From Euphorbia lathyris (lineage: Eukaryota > Streptophyta > Magnoliopsida > Malpighiales > Euphorbiaceae), in NCBI RefSeq assembly GCF_963576675.1, contig NC_088916.1:1565001-1629000 (forward strand): 64,000 nt of DNA. Reading direction: 5' to 3'. The stretch's first letter is position 1. Each line of letters opens with the position of its first letter. Of this stretch, positions 1 to 10,906 are shown in pieces. The translations under genes and the position numbers were made by a program. The notes beneath the pieces are model-generated. The model worked only from the letters and a program-made list of their open reading frames with translations, was not told where the DNA came from and searched no databases.

Positions 1-421
1 GCATCCCCTTGATCTTCTCACTTCCCTCATATTCGTGCTTCAAAAAATCTCAAATCTCTTTCGCAGTTTTTAATGTCATTATTCTGTTAAAAATAACAGA
101 TGAGACAGAGGTGAACAAAATCAATCTAGACTTCGATTTTCTCATCTTCTTCACTTTATGAGCTTTGAGTTGAGCCATTGTTGGATTTTTTGGTAATTCA
201 GGAACTTCATATACATTCTCCACAACTTCTCACAAATCATGGGAATCGAGATAGGCTTCCATTTTCACATCCCACATTTGATAATTTGTTCCATCAAATA
301 CAGGAGGTGAAATTGCAGAAGAAAAAAAATTGAATCCATCAACTTGTTTGTTTTTGTGTTTCTGTTTGTCTTTTTGTTTTTGGGTTTTTTTTTTTATTTT
401 TGACCTCACAGACCCCTTCAA
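1..421 (-). pseudogene. Ty1/copia gag, N-terminal part, cut by window edge
   Basis: On the minus strand the reading frame begins with a lysine-rich stretch and continues into the motif VFDGTNYQMWDVKMEAYL, the opening of the copia-type Gag (UBN2/DUF4219 family). Further down, in the same strand, the segment reading TLKTAKEI then FLKHEYEGSEKIKG is the next conserved Gag block; a stop interrupts the frame at about 230. Gag coats the element RNA in cytoplasmic particles. It lies directly downstream of a primer binding site and an LTR, as expected for the first gene of a copia element. The rest of the element lies left of position 1, so whether the remainder is coding cannot be judged. Confidence 0.8.
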
Positions 422-430
422 ATCGAATTT

Positions 431-442
431 GCTATGATACCA
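431..442 (-). promoter_or_regulatory. Primer binding site of left-edge copia element
   Basis: Read on the minus strand this is TGGTATCATAGC, complementary to the 3' end of plant initiator tRNA-Met with one mismatch. It follows the LTR after three bases, the standard spacing for copia minus-strand DNA priming. Confidence 0.8.
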
Positions 443-445
443 CTT

Positions 446-683
446 TGTTGGTTTTTTATGCGTAAAAGAGAAAAGAAAGAAGACAAATAATTATAATACA
501 CAGATATTTAAGAAGCATCTATATTTTTAATATGGAAGGAAAAAGCTACAAATTATTCAGAGTTGTATGTAGTTATTTATACTGCTAAAATACAACTAAT
601 TGAAAGAAAGATCTGTCTATAAAATAGCATAAAATATCTTCCTAAAAATCAGTAAAAATCATAACTAAAACTAGACTCTTTCA
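446..683 (-). repeat. 5' LTR of left-edge copia element
   Basis: A 238-bp segment bounded on the minus strand by TGAAAG at its 5' end and CCAACA at its 3' end (TG...CA), immediately next to the primer binding site and Gag. The partner LTR is outside the window, so the right boundary rests only on the terminal dinucleotides and on LINE-like sequence resuming about 35 bp further on. Confidence 0.75.
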
Positions 684-729
684 ACCATTTATTTAGCAAC
701 CTTAAAATTCAAATAACTCCACAGCATTT

Positions 730-1948
730 TACATTGATCGTTGAAGTACTTAGGAGGAAAATAGGGTGTCGATATGTGGCAGCCCGTATCAAAGCATTAT
801 GGGCAAAAAATGGAACTATGAACATCATTGATGTTAAGAAGGATCTCTACATTGTTAATTTTTTTAATAGTGAAAATTATGAAGTTGTGTTGGTAGGAGG
901 CCCTTATATCATCTCATACCAATGTCCTCTATTCACCAATGCCCCACCCCACACACACACAACTTTGACCCTTATGATGAGGAAGTGAAGAAGATTCTAA
1001 AGTGGGTTCGGTTTCCAAGACTTCTAATTGAATACTATAATGCCTCTTTCCTTTCAAAGCTCGGAAGTCATATTGGGAGAGTGCATCATGTAGATAACAC
1101 TACTTTAGATATGGAGATAGGGAAGTTTGCTCGGGTCGGTATTAAGTGGACCTCTCGAAACCATTATTGTTGAAATATAAGTTGCGTCATACAACTTAAT
1201 GTATTGAGCATGAAGATCTCCATAACATCTATTACGACTATGGTGTTTATGGACATATCCTTGACTGCTGCCCCTTAAATAAGAAATCAGGGAATATTCC
1301 TTAGACAACTAATGTTAACAATAAGCTATGATTAGTTAGAGATGAAGTCCTACATGACTATGGGCCATGGATGGTTGTTAAGCGCCTAACGAGGAAACGT
1401 AGTTTAAAAGTTATTGTCATTCCTAATCATTGTATATGAGTTCTAAAGGGTACAACTGCAAATTGGTTGCAACAAGACCATGTATAGAAGGTGCCTAAAG
1501 GTCCTATTTTAGAAATTCTGAGTAAGATGGGTTCTCGATTTGAAGCTCTGGACAACTTGCAGGATGATGTAACTCTTCGGGAAATTTCAGTTGAGAAGGA
1601 AGGGCCTGATATAGCTTGCCATAATCCCAATTTCATCCCTATGAAAAAAGGTAACTCCTTTTAATCCTCTTTTCAAAAAAGAGGTTGCCCCCCCCATAGG
1701 GCAGCCCTCTATTAGTAATGTGATGTTGAAGCCAAAGAAACCCAATCCTGTGTTGCCTGTTGAGCCACCCAAATCGCGTTATCTGAAGCTGAAAGCTTCT
1801 CCCCAACCCGAGAAATCCCCTGTTGTGGAGTATAAATTCTTGAGGAAAGGTAACAAAGCGAGTAGCACTAGCAATTAGAAAAATAGTGATAAAAGCTCCT
1901 CATCCATCTATGAGGGGCTCAAGAAAAATATTACGCTTAAGGGCTGAT
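730..1948 (+). pseudogene. LINE-A ORF1 (DUF4283/zinc-knuckle Gag-like) remnant
   Basis: The translated blocks LIVEVLRRKIG, RIKALWAKNGTMNI and VLVGGPYIIS align with the ORF1 proteins of the complete LINEs in this window (LIVTVLGKRIS, RIQAQWAKKGKVTI, VNGGPYIIS). The later blocks WVRFPRLLIEYYN and GRVHHVDNTTLD match the same protein. These belong to the DUF4283 nucleic-acid-binding family of plant L1 ORF1. The frame shifts near 935 and is then broken by stops, and the zinc-knuckle part is barely recognisable. It cannot make a full protein. Confidence 0.8.
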
Positions 1949-1986
1949 TTTGGGTGTTATGCTTGTTGTGTTATTTTTTCACGTCT

Positions 1987-3302
1987 ATGGATTTTCTGAC
2001 CTGGAATGTAAAGGGTGCAACGAATAAAGCTACTCGGTTGCATAAGGATCCAATCCTGTGTTCGCTCTTCTTTAAACAAAGATCGGTGCTCCTACTTCCC
2101 AAAAGATTTTTACCGAGTATAGAGCTTGGAGCCATGTCATTTCGGAGGCGCGGGTAGGTCTAGTGGTATTTGGGTGTTCTAGCAAGCCTCAAAGGTGATA
2201 TTCAAGTGATCTGGTCTCATTTTCAATTTATTCACTATAAGCTCATTAGTAACATGAAACCGGCGTGTCTGATAACCTTTACCTATGCGTCTCCTAACCC
2301 CTCTGAACGTAACATCCTCTGAAATGGGTTGATTCACCTGAGAAGTACTATTATGGACCCGTGGTTTATTATGGGGGATTTCAACAATATTTGGTCGCTT
2401 CAAGATCAGAAAGGTGGAAGTTCTCCCTATGGTTAGATGTGCATTAACCACTCCAGTAAGATGAATGATTATGGAGTCATAGATTTGGGGTTCTCTAGTC
2501 CGAGATTCACCTAGCGCAGGCGGAACCTTTCTGTTTGATTTAAAGTGTATGGGAATTCTCTTAGTCATATTTCTTTTCAGGAGAGCTCAGTCATTAACCT
2601 TCCATTTAGACATTCTGACCATGCCCCCGTGTTGTTTAAGCTGGAAGGTTGGATTGGCAGAAAAGATCTCCGCCCTTTTAGGTATCAGATATGCTAGGTG
2701 TTGCATCAGGATTTCAAATGTTTTTTTATATAGTAAAACCTCTATATAGGAATACATTTGGGATCGGGCTATTTGTATAACAATTGGGAGGTTATTACTA
2801 AATAAAGTTTGGTAATAGAGGTTATTACCAAGTTGGGACCGAGTTTTTTTATAACAAAATAGAGGTTATTCCTAAATAGAGTATTCCTATACAGAGGTTT
2901 TACTGTAATTGGCAATCTAAGTCGGACCATGTGAGTGTTGTTGGTGACTTCAAGTTGGCAGTTTGTAATTAGAATAAGGCGGTCTTTAGTAATGTTTTTG
3001 CCAGGAAACGGTCCATCATGAATCGTCTAAGCAGGGTGCAGAGATCGTTATTGATCCGCTCAAATGAGAGTCTTGTCCGCCTGGAGAGGTCCCTACAAAA
3101 TGAGCTTTTGGAAATGTTGAGACGGGAAGAGCTAATTTGGTTTTAAAAGTCCCAAAAAAAGTAGTTGACATAAGGTGACAAAAAATACTAGATTTTACCA
3201 TTTATTTGCCATTATTAGAAGAAAGAACAACAAGATTAAAGGGATAAAAGATGAAGCTGGGGCTTGGGTCTTTGATACTGAGGCAATCCGTGGGCTCACT
3301 CA
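1987..3302 (+). pseudogene. LINE-A ORF2, endonuclease part (broken)
   Basis: The ATG at 1987 opens MDFLTWNVKGATNKATRL, the typical start of the apurinic-type endonuclease of plant L1 ORF2; the intact relatives read MDFFVWNVRGAASKATRI. Downstream blocks such as a MGDFNN-like motif near 2375 and FRHSDHAPVLFKL near 2605-2640 mark the endonuclease catalytic motifs (GDFN and SDH). Numerous stops and frameshifts are present. A 175-bp MITE interrupts it at 2731-2905, and the copia insertion at 3303 cuts it before the reverse transcriptase. Confidence 0.8.
2731..2905. mobile_element. Emigrant/Lemi1-like MITE (pogo-type Tc1/mariner)
   Basis: The two ends are inverted copies: the left reads TAGTAAAACCTCTATATAGG, and the right, inverted, reads CAGTAAAACCTCTGTATAGG. 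This is the Emigrant/Lemi1 terminal sequence as I know the family. The element is flanked by TA on both sides (2729-2730 and 2906-2907), the Tc1/mariner target duplication. It is non-coding and was inserted into the LINE-A endonuclease. Confidence 0.85.
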
Positions 3303-3515
3303 TGTTAGATGCAGAATAAACTTAAAGTATAAAGCTAGTTGCAAAGAACATTTCTGGAATGACTTAATTATTCAAAGAGAAATTACATCAATAAATAGAT
3401 GAGTTTGTAATTGACTACAACTCACAAAGCTAGAAACTAGAAAGCAGTTTATGACTAATTCAAATAACAAACTTATCCCTAAGTATTAGGATATTATTTA
3501 AACTAAACCTTATCA
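3303..3515 (-). repeat. 3' LTR of copia-1
   Basis: 213 bp with TGTTAGATGC at the left edge and CCTTATCA at the right (TG...CA). It matches 17096-17307 closely but with several substitutions, so this insertion is clearly older than copia-2. Confidence 0.9.
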
Positions 3516-3644
3516 TTCTCTCCCTTAAACTAGACTACATTTGTAGCTAGTTGACTTGTGGTGCATCACAAACTCCCAGCCTCTGTCTAAGCTCCCGAAA
3601 GGATTCCAATTTGAATAGTTTTATAAGGATGTCTGCTATTTGTT
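3516..3644 (-). pseudogene. copia-1 polyprotein C-terminal tail and polypurine tract
   Basis: On the minus strand this reads QQIADILIKLFKLESFRELRQRLGV, split from the main RNase H region at 12965 by the copia-2 insertion. It matches the usual last residues of plant copia polyproteins. The purine-rich TTTAAGGGAGAGAATG just before the LTR is the polypurine tract. Confidence 0.8.
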
Positions 3645-3649
3645 GTCGT
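3645..3649. repeat. Target-site duplication of copia-2, left copy
   Basis: GTCGT here is repeated exactly at 12960-12964, on the other side of copia-2. Joining the two flanks restores the copia-1 RNase H frame, which confirms both insertion boundaries. Confidence 0.9.
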
Positions 3650-5700
3650 TATTGGGGTTTAGTGTCCTATAGTCAATTGTTGCAGGATACAAACTTAATG
3701 TAAATGAATTGTTCTTTATATCATTTGTTTTAATGAGATATATGTTTTATAACTATATAAAGGCAATCCCTTTTAAGCACTAAATAAAGTCTAATAAAAG
3801 GAAATCCGTAAGTTTGTTTAAAGTGATTATAAAGTGTTCATACAAGCATGAAGTGAGACAAAACTTTATAATAAACTAATAAACTTAAAACCACCCCAAG
3901 TCAAGTGATATGTTTAGGATTGATATATCACTGTTGAGACTTGTATGTAACAATGTCTTCTGTCCGACAGAAAGCTGATCTCACAAGCTTCATATATATA
4001 GATATCTGGACAGTTACATAGATCCGATGAAACGTCGTTCATTAGGATTGGGGATCCGACTTGAGATAACAGGATGGGTAGATTCATCCTTGTCACATGT
4101 TCATCTCATTGGTATTAATAGGTATAACTAATCCTCAGACTCAAAGGAATGTTAATTGGTCATCCTGGATTACTGAATGTGAGACTTTGATCCTGTGGTC
4201 CCACGATCCTTAACAGAGATGACTCTGGGGTGTGAACTGCAAAGGTTGGGTGTCACATGAGGTAATGTCAGGGTAGTTATACATTGGATTGAACATTTAT
4301 CACTCCCGATTAATGGGAGATACATCCAAGGATCTCTTGTGGAAGACTCGACTCTAAATCCTTGCAAGGTGATAGCTTAAGAGTAGAAATACAGATTTCA
4401 CTTAACCTATCTATTTGAGTTGACTCGGCCTGTACAAGTAAAACGAACGTCTCGCTATATGTGACTTGACATCACCCATAGTCATAAGATTCAATTCAAG
4501 GATGTAGTTGATAAAGGATCGAATTATACTATAACTAATACGGAAGGGTTAACGACAGAATCAACCTGTCTTCTTAACGGACTCTGGGGGAATGATTACA
4601 GACTTGCCTATAACATACTCAGTACATCATTCCGTTATGCAAGGATTAAATATAATTCTTGAAGAAATTAATTTAATAGTTGCATACGGCCAGAAGTAGT
4701 AAGAACCTAATGGATCACACATAAGACTTGGAACCAAAAGAGAGATGGAAGCCCAATTGAGCCCAGTAAGGCCCATTTATATAGAGGGGGCCGAAATTTA
4801 TATATAGTAAATAAGGAATTATTTTAATTACATTAATTCTAATTTCATTAGGTTCGTGAATTAAATTAATTAAGAGATAATTAAGTTAGGAGTTTTAATT
4901 AGATTAATATACTCCTATTATTATCCAATTAGGTTATTTATTATTATCCTAAATGTATTTGATATATTATAAGATAATAATTAGGAATCCTATTCCGAAT
5001 GGAATTCCTATTAAGTAACCTATTCCTATCTAACTAGGGTTTAGATACAAGCGACTATATATACCCCCTCCCTATGAGAATTTCGACTAAGCTAATCCCC
5101 TCCCCTTATTGTGATTTTCGAAACCTACATTAAGTGAGAGAGATTGGATTCGCATCCCCTAGTTCGTGGACAAGAATTTATACGGCTTCCGTCAATTGAT
5201 TAATCTCATCCATCTCCTTTTCTCTTTGATCTTGTGTTGGTTAATTAGAGGCAATCTAATTTGGTTGCACCTCATAAGGGTTGATTCTAACTTAATCTCA
5301 CCGTGTTCACGAAAGAAGGAAAAACAATCAAAAGGGAGAAATTCGTTTTTCTTCGCCTACATCAGGTCAGTTCACTATTTCGCGGATTCCCGGAGATTGA
5401 ACCGTCGGATCGTCGCGATTTTTGGACAGTAGCTTCTAGACATATTCTTCCACGTTTCCACTGAAGGGATTGTCGTTCGGAGGTCTGGAAGATCTGTTTC
5501 GGATAGAGGCAGATTGGTAAACAGTTTACATCTCCTTTGAAGTTGTGGGCACTTCGTTTGCAACGGTAGATTGATCATCGAAAGGTACTTCTTCTTATCC
5601 CTCTTTATATGAAATAACGATTAACGGATCCTATGGTTAAAAGGAAGTAGGCTAAAAATTTTATATTTCCGCTGCTATACCTTAGCCTTAATTTCCTTCA
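3650..5700 (+). repeat. 5' LTR of copia-2
   Basis: 2051 bp. It starts TATTGGGG (the first G of TGTT mutated to A) and ends TTCCTTCA. It is nearly identical to the 3' LTR apart from scattered substitutions, a 17-bp insertion in the 3' copy and a roughly 15-bp deletion in the 3' copy. Short open frames inside it occur in both LTRs and are not genes. Confidence 0.95.
5056..5063 (+). promoter_or_regulatory. Probable TATA box of copia-2 5' LTR
   Basis: CTATATATACCCCCTCCC is a good match to the plant TATA consensus, placed about 640 bp before the LTR end. It would start element RNA near 5090. The same sequence occurs in the 3' LTR at 12315-12322. Confidence 0.6.
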
Positions 5701-5701
5701 G

Positions 5702-5714
5702 TGGTATCAGAGCC
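5702..5714 (+). promoter_or_regulatory. Primer binding site of copia-2
   Basis: TGGTATCAGAGCC, one base after the LTR, is complementary to the 3' end of plant initiator tRNA-Met. Confidence 0.9.
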
Positions 5715-7301
5715 ATCGTTAAATCCGTTATTTCATATATGAAAATTTAGAAGTTTTCAATAGGATTGAATAAATATTTATGGTTAGGATTAATTAACAA
5801 ATAGTTTGATTAATTAATTCTAAAAGATAAATAAATTTTAGTTAATTATTAATTAAAATAGATTATGCGTATGTTCCTAATTATTTCGGTTGATAATCAT
5901 TATAACAAAATCTATTAGTTTTATAGTTAGGTTAATAAAACTAGTTTTATTAATTCTAAAAGATAAAACGGAAATCTATTGTAGTTTTTCCTATTTCTGA
6001 AAATCGTTTTTAAAACCGTTTTAAAATCTGATATATATATATATATATATATTTCGGAAATCAATAGTTTTATGTTTTGATTATCGAATGAAAAATTCGT
6101 TTAAAAGTTTGTTTTTACCAAGTTGTAAATCAAAGTGTTAAATGAATTGAAATCAAAATAATTGGGACATGCATAATCGACGTTTTATATGGTTATATTA
6201 ATCTAAGGATTAATATAAAGATACAAAACGATTAGAAGTAAAATTGGATGAAAGTTAATTTGACGAGTTAATGTGATTAACCTAAATATTACATAAGCCG
6301 GTTATGTAATCAACCAATTAAATTTATTTAATTGAGTCTATGCATGTTTGGAGTTATGGACATATTTGGACCCTCTTTTAGTCTTTTGGTATTTTTGAAA
6401 TAGGGCCTGCGCGTCTTGCCTTTCTACTATCTATTGTAATTTCTCCTCTCATCTGATTCTCTTCAATTCAATTGAAGTTTTCTTATAGTAGTATAGAAAT
6501 TAATATGTAATTTCAAGGCGCCATGGAGAAGACGGAGGACCTAAAGAGAGATATGTAATAGTTAGTATTTCCTTAGGTTTGCCCTTTTATTCCGTCTCTG
6601 GCTCGACGGAATAATTTAGATGATATGTCCATAACGCCAATGTATGTGAATGTATGTATGTCTGATGTATGCTAAAGCAAATCAAGACTAAGTTAGATTA
6701 TGAGACTTAAATAAAATCCCTCGTTAAAAAGTTAAGTAAATAAGCAAGTTATTAAAATCGGTTGCCCCTCCCTAATATTATAATTCAGCCGGCAGTACTG
6801 GGGGCCTTTGGGTTGTTGAGCAAACTCAAGCTCGGGGTCTTATGGTAACACCTGAATTATCGAAAGTTATTCTTTCATGAATATGGGGTAATACTTAAAT
6901 TAGATTATGATAATTGGATGAGCAAACTCATGTTGTCATAAACTAATGGGCAATATGGTTGGGATTAATGTGAATAGCATATTAGTTACTAATGTGGTTA
7001 GTAACCCAATAACCTAGGAGTCACATTCGAGATGTGATTGATTACATGAATCTACCTAACAAATGAGACTAGCTTGTTGAGCAAACTCAAGGCGAAATCT
7101 CAGAAGTTAGGATCCTAGCTCACTAAAGGATTTGTGAAATTCTTCGAATTAATATGGAGGGCTATTAATTTGGCAAAATAGTGGGAGCAATCTGAAATAA
7201 ATTAAAAGGCCTATAATTTTAGATTGTTATACTTTAAAGCAAATGAATAACATACGTCTACTCTTTCTCACTCTCGAGTTTAATTAAACACTCTTAAAAT
7301 C
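5715..7301 (+). other. Long untranslated leader of copia-2 with repeated hairpins
   Basis: About 1.6 kb between primer binding site and Gag with no supported gene. It contains an (AT)n run at 6030-6052 and three small hairpins with the same CAAA loop at 6816-6829, 6918-6931 and 7077-7090. The leader is where plant retroelement packaging and dimerisation signals are expected; that role is inferred only. Confidence 0.7.
6030..6052. repeat. (AT)n microsatellite
   Basis: A run of about eleven AT units in the copia-2 leader. Confidence 0.9.
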
Positions 7302-8157
7302 ATGACTAACACCAATCTGCAAAATACATTTACCGATAACAAGTTGAATAGTTCAAACTTCACCGACTGGTATCGCAACCTCAAAATTGTTTTGAAGTTC
7401 GATAAAATAGGGTATGTATTTGATACATCGATACCCCCTATCCCTGAGGATGATGCTCCCATCGAGGAAATCGATGCTTACCAGAAGCACAAGGCTGATG
7501 ACGATCATGCCGGATGCATCATACTTGCATCGATGACATCGGAATTAAAAAGGCAACTATGCCTGTTCCATCATCGTGCACCTAAAGGAACTGTTTGGGA
7601 AACAGACCAGGTGCGAACGCTACGAGATATCCAAGTTGCTATATCATTGCAAGATGCAAGAGGGCACATCTGTAATGACACATTGTGTCAAGATTATTGG
7701 CTACATTACCAAACTTTCTAGTATTGGATTCGCGATGGATAACGAACTAAGTGTAGACTTAATTCTTCAATCCCTCCCAAAGAGTTATTCATAGTTCATC
7801 ATGAACTATCAGATGAATGACTTGCAAACCTCTCTTGAAGAGCTTGCAAATATGCTCAAGTCAGTTGAGCCCAATATGAAGAAAGACAAGGCAATACCGA
7901 CTATTGTCATAGAGGGATCAAAGAAGTGGAAAGGGAATTCTCCCAATCCTAAACATCCCAAGAAAGGTAAGAAAGCCATGCCCACTAAAGTTAAGGGAAA
8001 GGAAGTGAAGAAGCCTAAAAGAAAGTGCCACTATTGTGGTGACGTGGGGCATTGGAAGAGAAATTGTTCTTTGTACCGAGCTACCCTCCAGAAGGAAAAA
8101 GCCGGTACTCCAACGTCTGGTATGTTCTATAAAGAACAAACATTGCAATTTTTATAG
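7302..8157 (+). pseudogene. copia-2 gag with zinc knuckle, frameshifted
   Basis: The ATG at 7302 opens MTNTNLQNTFTDNKLNSSNF, then TDWYRNLKIVLKFDKIGYVF, a retrotransposon Gag (UBN2 type). The frame shifts at about 7566; conserved Gag continues in another frame (HLKELFGKQTRCERYEISKL, then MDNELSVDLILQSLPKSYS) up to a TAG at 7793. It resumes at 7801 and reaches a lysine-rich basic tail and the knuckle CHYCGDVGHWKRNC (CX2CX4HX4C, about 8026-8067). Gag would package element RNA. Only about 100 bases later the sequence belongs to the region after the protease, so the protease coding segment has been lost. With one frameshift and one stop, full-length Gag cannot be made from this copy. Confidence 0.9.
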
Positions 8158-9375
8158 AGATTCGATTTTCTATTTCTCAGGAATATCACAAAATGGGATT
8201 TATGTGTTGATTTCTGTTTTCGCAATTGATACCAAAAGACATAAGCTAGATAATTCAACTTACTTGTGGCATTGTCATATAAACAAGAGACGCATGCTAA
8301 AGCTACATTCAGATGGGCTTATAGATCCAATTGATCCTGAATCATTGGAAACATGCGAATCATGTTTAAAAGGTAAAATGACAAAGACACCCTTTAGCAA
8401 TAAAGGTGAGCGTGTATCAGACACTCTAGGACTCATTCATTCAGATGTATGCGGTCCTATGTCAGTCCAAGTAAGAGGAGGATTCAGATACTTCGTTAGA
8501 TTCATAGATGACCATACTCGATATGGTTATATCTACTTGATGAGGCACAAATCAGAAGCCTTTGACAAGTTCAAATGCTTCAAGAATGAAGTGGAAAATC
8601 AATTAGGAAAGAAAATAAAGACGCTTCGATCTGATCGAGGTGGCGAATATCTTTCTGATGATTTTCTGAATTATCTAACTGAATGTGGGATATGCTCACA
8701 ATGGACACCTCCCTATACACCACAACACAATGGTGTATCCGAGAGGAGAAACCGTACCCTATTAGATATGGTACGATCCATGACGAGCATGACCTTACTT
8801 CCAAAGACGTTCTGGGGCTATGCCTTAGAAACTGCCCTCTTCACCCTGAACCGAGTACCAACTAAATCCGCTAGTTCCACACCATATGAATTGTTCGTTG
8901 GTAAGAAACTCGTGTTCTCGTTTATGAGAGTATGGGGTTGTTCAGCATATGTCAAACGCATTGCGTCCGACAAATTAGATTCTAAATCTGATAAATGTTT
9001 CTTCATTGGATATCCCAGGGAAACCATAGGGTATTACTTCTATCATCCAGATGATAAGAAAGTAATAGTATCCAAGCACGCAACCTTCTTAGAGAAAGAG
9101 TTTCTCGAAGAAACACAAAAGGGAAGCGTGATTGAACTCGACGAAGTTCAAGAGGAAGAAACACCGACTGAAACAACAGAAGCGGTTGAGGTACCCGAAG
9201 AAGTCCCATTAGATGAGACTCCAGTGGCACCTATTCGTAGATCACAAAGAGTTCGTGAACTCCCAGTTAGATATGGTTTTCTAGTGGGAGATGATAACGA
9301 GGTTCCCGTGTTAGACGATGAACCCGAAAACTACGAAGAGGCTCTTACTAGTCCAGATTCTAAAGCAGGCTTGAG
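8130..9375 (+). pseudogene. copia-2 integrase region (open reading frame, protease missing upstream)
   Basis: An open frame of about 400 residues. It has the pre-integrase HHCC finger (WHCHINKRRMLKLH, then CESCLKG) followed by the integrase core. The catalytic triad is visible as the D in HSDVCGP, the D in LRSDRGGEY and the E in GVSERRNRT, all intact. The C-terminal part includes an acidic linker (about 9150-9230) and RRSQRVRELPVRYGF. Integrase would insert element cDNA into host DNA. The N-terminal side (SIKNKHCNFY) corresponds to the segment normally found after the protease. The frame is lost at about 9370 by a one-base deletion, after which the polyprotein continues at 9379 in another frame. 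Confidence 0.9.
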
Positions 9376-9378
9376 GCC

Positions 9379-10124
9379 ATGGATTCTGAAATGGATTCCA
9401 TGTATACTAACCAAGTGTGGACTTTGGTTGATCCACCCGAAGGGATAATTCCTATTGGGTGCAGGTGGATCTTCAAAAAGAAGACTGACATGGATGGAAA
9501 GGTTAGCACCTACAAAGCTAGGTTAGTAGCGAAAGGATATCGTCAAAAGCAAGGAATTGATTATGACAAAACTTTCTCTCATGTGGCTATGTCCAAATCA
9601 ATCAGAATCATGCTTGCAATTGCCGCTCATTTTGATTATGAGATTTGGCAAATGGATGTGAAAACAGCTTTCCTAAATGGAAACCTGCTTGAGGATGTAT
9701 ACATGATGCAGCCTGAAGGTTTCATATCAAAGGATGCAAATAAAGTTTGCAAACTTCAGAGATCCATTTATGGACTCAAGCAAGCATCTAGAAGCTGGAA
9801 CAAGCGTTTGACGAAACCATAAAACAATTTGGTTTCGAACAAAATTGCGAAGAAGCTTGCATTTACAAGAAAGCAAGTGGGAGCTCTATAGCATTTCTCA
9901 TACTATATGTGGACGATATACTGTTAATGGGAAATGACATTGTTCTATTACAGTCGGTAAAAGTATGGTTATCTGGTAACTTCTCAATGAAAGACCTTGG
10001 TGAAGCAGCCTATATACTTGGTATAAAGATCTACAGAGATAGATCGCGTAGACTGCTTGGTCTTTCACAGGCTACATACATTGAAAAGGTGCTAAATCGG
10101 TTTAGCATGCTTGAATCGAAATGA
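9379..10124 (+). pseudogene. copia-2 reverse transcriptase, two lesions
   Basis: Starts in MDSEMDSMYTNQVWTLVDPP and contains the usual copia RT blocks: KARLVAKGYRQKQGIDYD, WQMDVKTAFLNG and IYGLKQASRSW. A one-base loss near 9808 shifts the frame. The catalytic motif LYVDDILLMGND (about 9902-9937) is intact in the next frame. A TGA at 10122-10124 interrupts SK-GN at the RT/RNase H junction. RT copies element RNA to cDNA in the particle. The lesions are few, which agrees with a young element. Confidence 0.9.
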
Positions 10125-10892
10125 GGTAACTTACCCATGGTACATGGAGTAAAGTTAAACAATCATCAATGTCCTAAAACTGATGATGACAAACGACGCA
10201 TGGCTGTAGTCCCGTACGCCAGCGCGATCGGTTCGATTATGTATGCTATGCTATGCACTAGACCTGACATAGCGTTCGCGTTATCTGTAACGAGTTGTTA
10301 CCAAGGGAATCCGGAAGACGAGCATTGGATTGCCATCAAGAACATTCTTAAGTACTTGATAAGGACTAAAGATATGTTCCTAGTGTACGGAGAAGGAGAT
10401 CTGAAAATTGAAGGATTTTCAGACTCTAGTCATCTCACAGATGAGAATGATTTTAAATCCCAATCAGGATACCTATTTATCTTGAATGGGGGCGTGGTCA
10501 GTTGGAAAAGTTCCAAGCAGGGAAGCGTAGCTTTCTCTACGACCGAGTCAGAGTACATCGTTGCTGCGGAAGCAGCAAAGGAAGCAGTTTGGATTAGAAA
10601 GTTCATTACAGAACTAGGAGTGGTGCCTGACATTGTCAATCCCATTACTCTGTACTGTGATAACAATGGAGCCATTGCGCAAGCAAAGGAACCACGGTCT
10701 CATAATGCATCCAAGCACTACCTAAAGCGATACCACATCATAAGAGAGATTGTGGCTAGAGGAGATGTGAGAATAGAAAGAGTACCTACAGAGGACAACG
10801 TTGCAGATCCGTTGACAAAGCCTTTAACCCAGAAAGTACATGATCGTCATTTAACTTCTACTAGGATAAGTTTTAGAAACAACTGGCTTTAG
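10125..10892 (+). pseudogene. copia-2 RNase H domain (locally open frame)
   Basis: The open frame includes VPYASAIGSIMYAMLCTRPD, then the RNase H core: GFSDSSHLTD, TTESEYIVAAEAAKEAVWIR, YCDNNGAIAQAKEP and the C-terminal VPTEDNVADPLTKPL. The catalytic acidic residues at D(SS), E(SEY) and D(NN) are present. It removes RNA from the RNA-DNA hybrid during reverse transcription. It ends with a stop at 10890-10892, just before the polypurine tract and 3' LTR. It is counted as a pseudogene because the polyprotein upstream is broken. Confidence 0.9.
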
Positions 10893-10906
10893 TCCAAGTG
10901 GGAGTA
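10891..10906 (+). promoter_or_regulatory. Polypurine tract of copia-2
   Basis: AGTCCAAGTGGGAGTA lies directly before the 3' LTR. The GTGGGAG core is the usual copia plus-strand primer. Confidence 0.85.

Noticed and set aside
5166..5432. An 88-codon frame duplicated at 12425-12691
   Set aside because: It is present because it lies in both copia-2 LTRs. It resembles no LTR-encoded protein I know and there is no sign of coding constraint.
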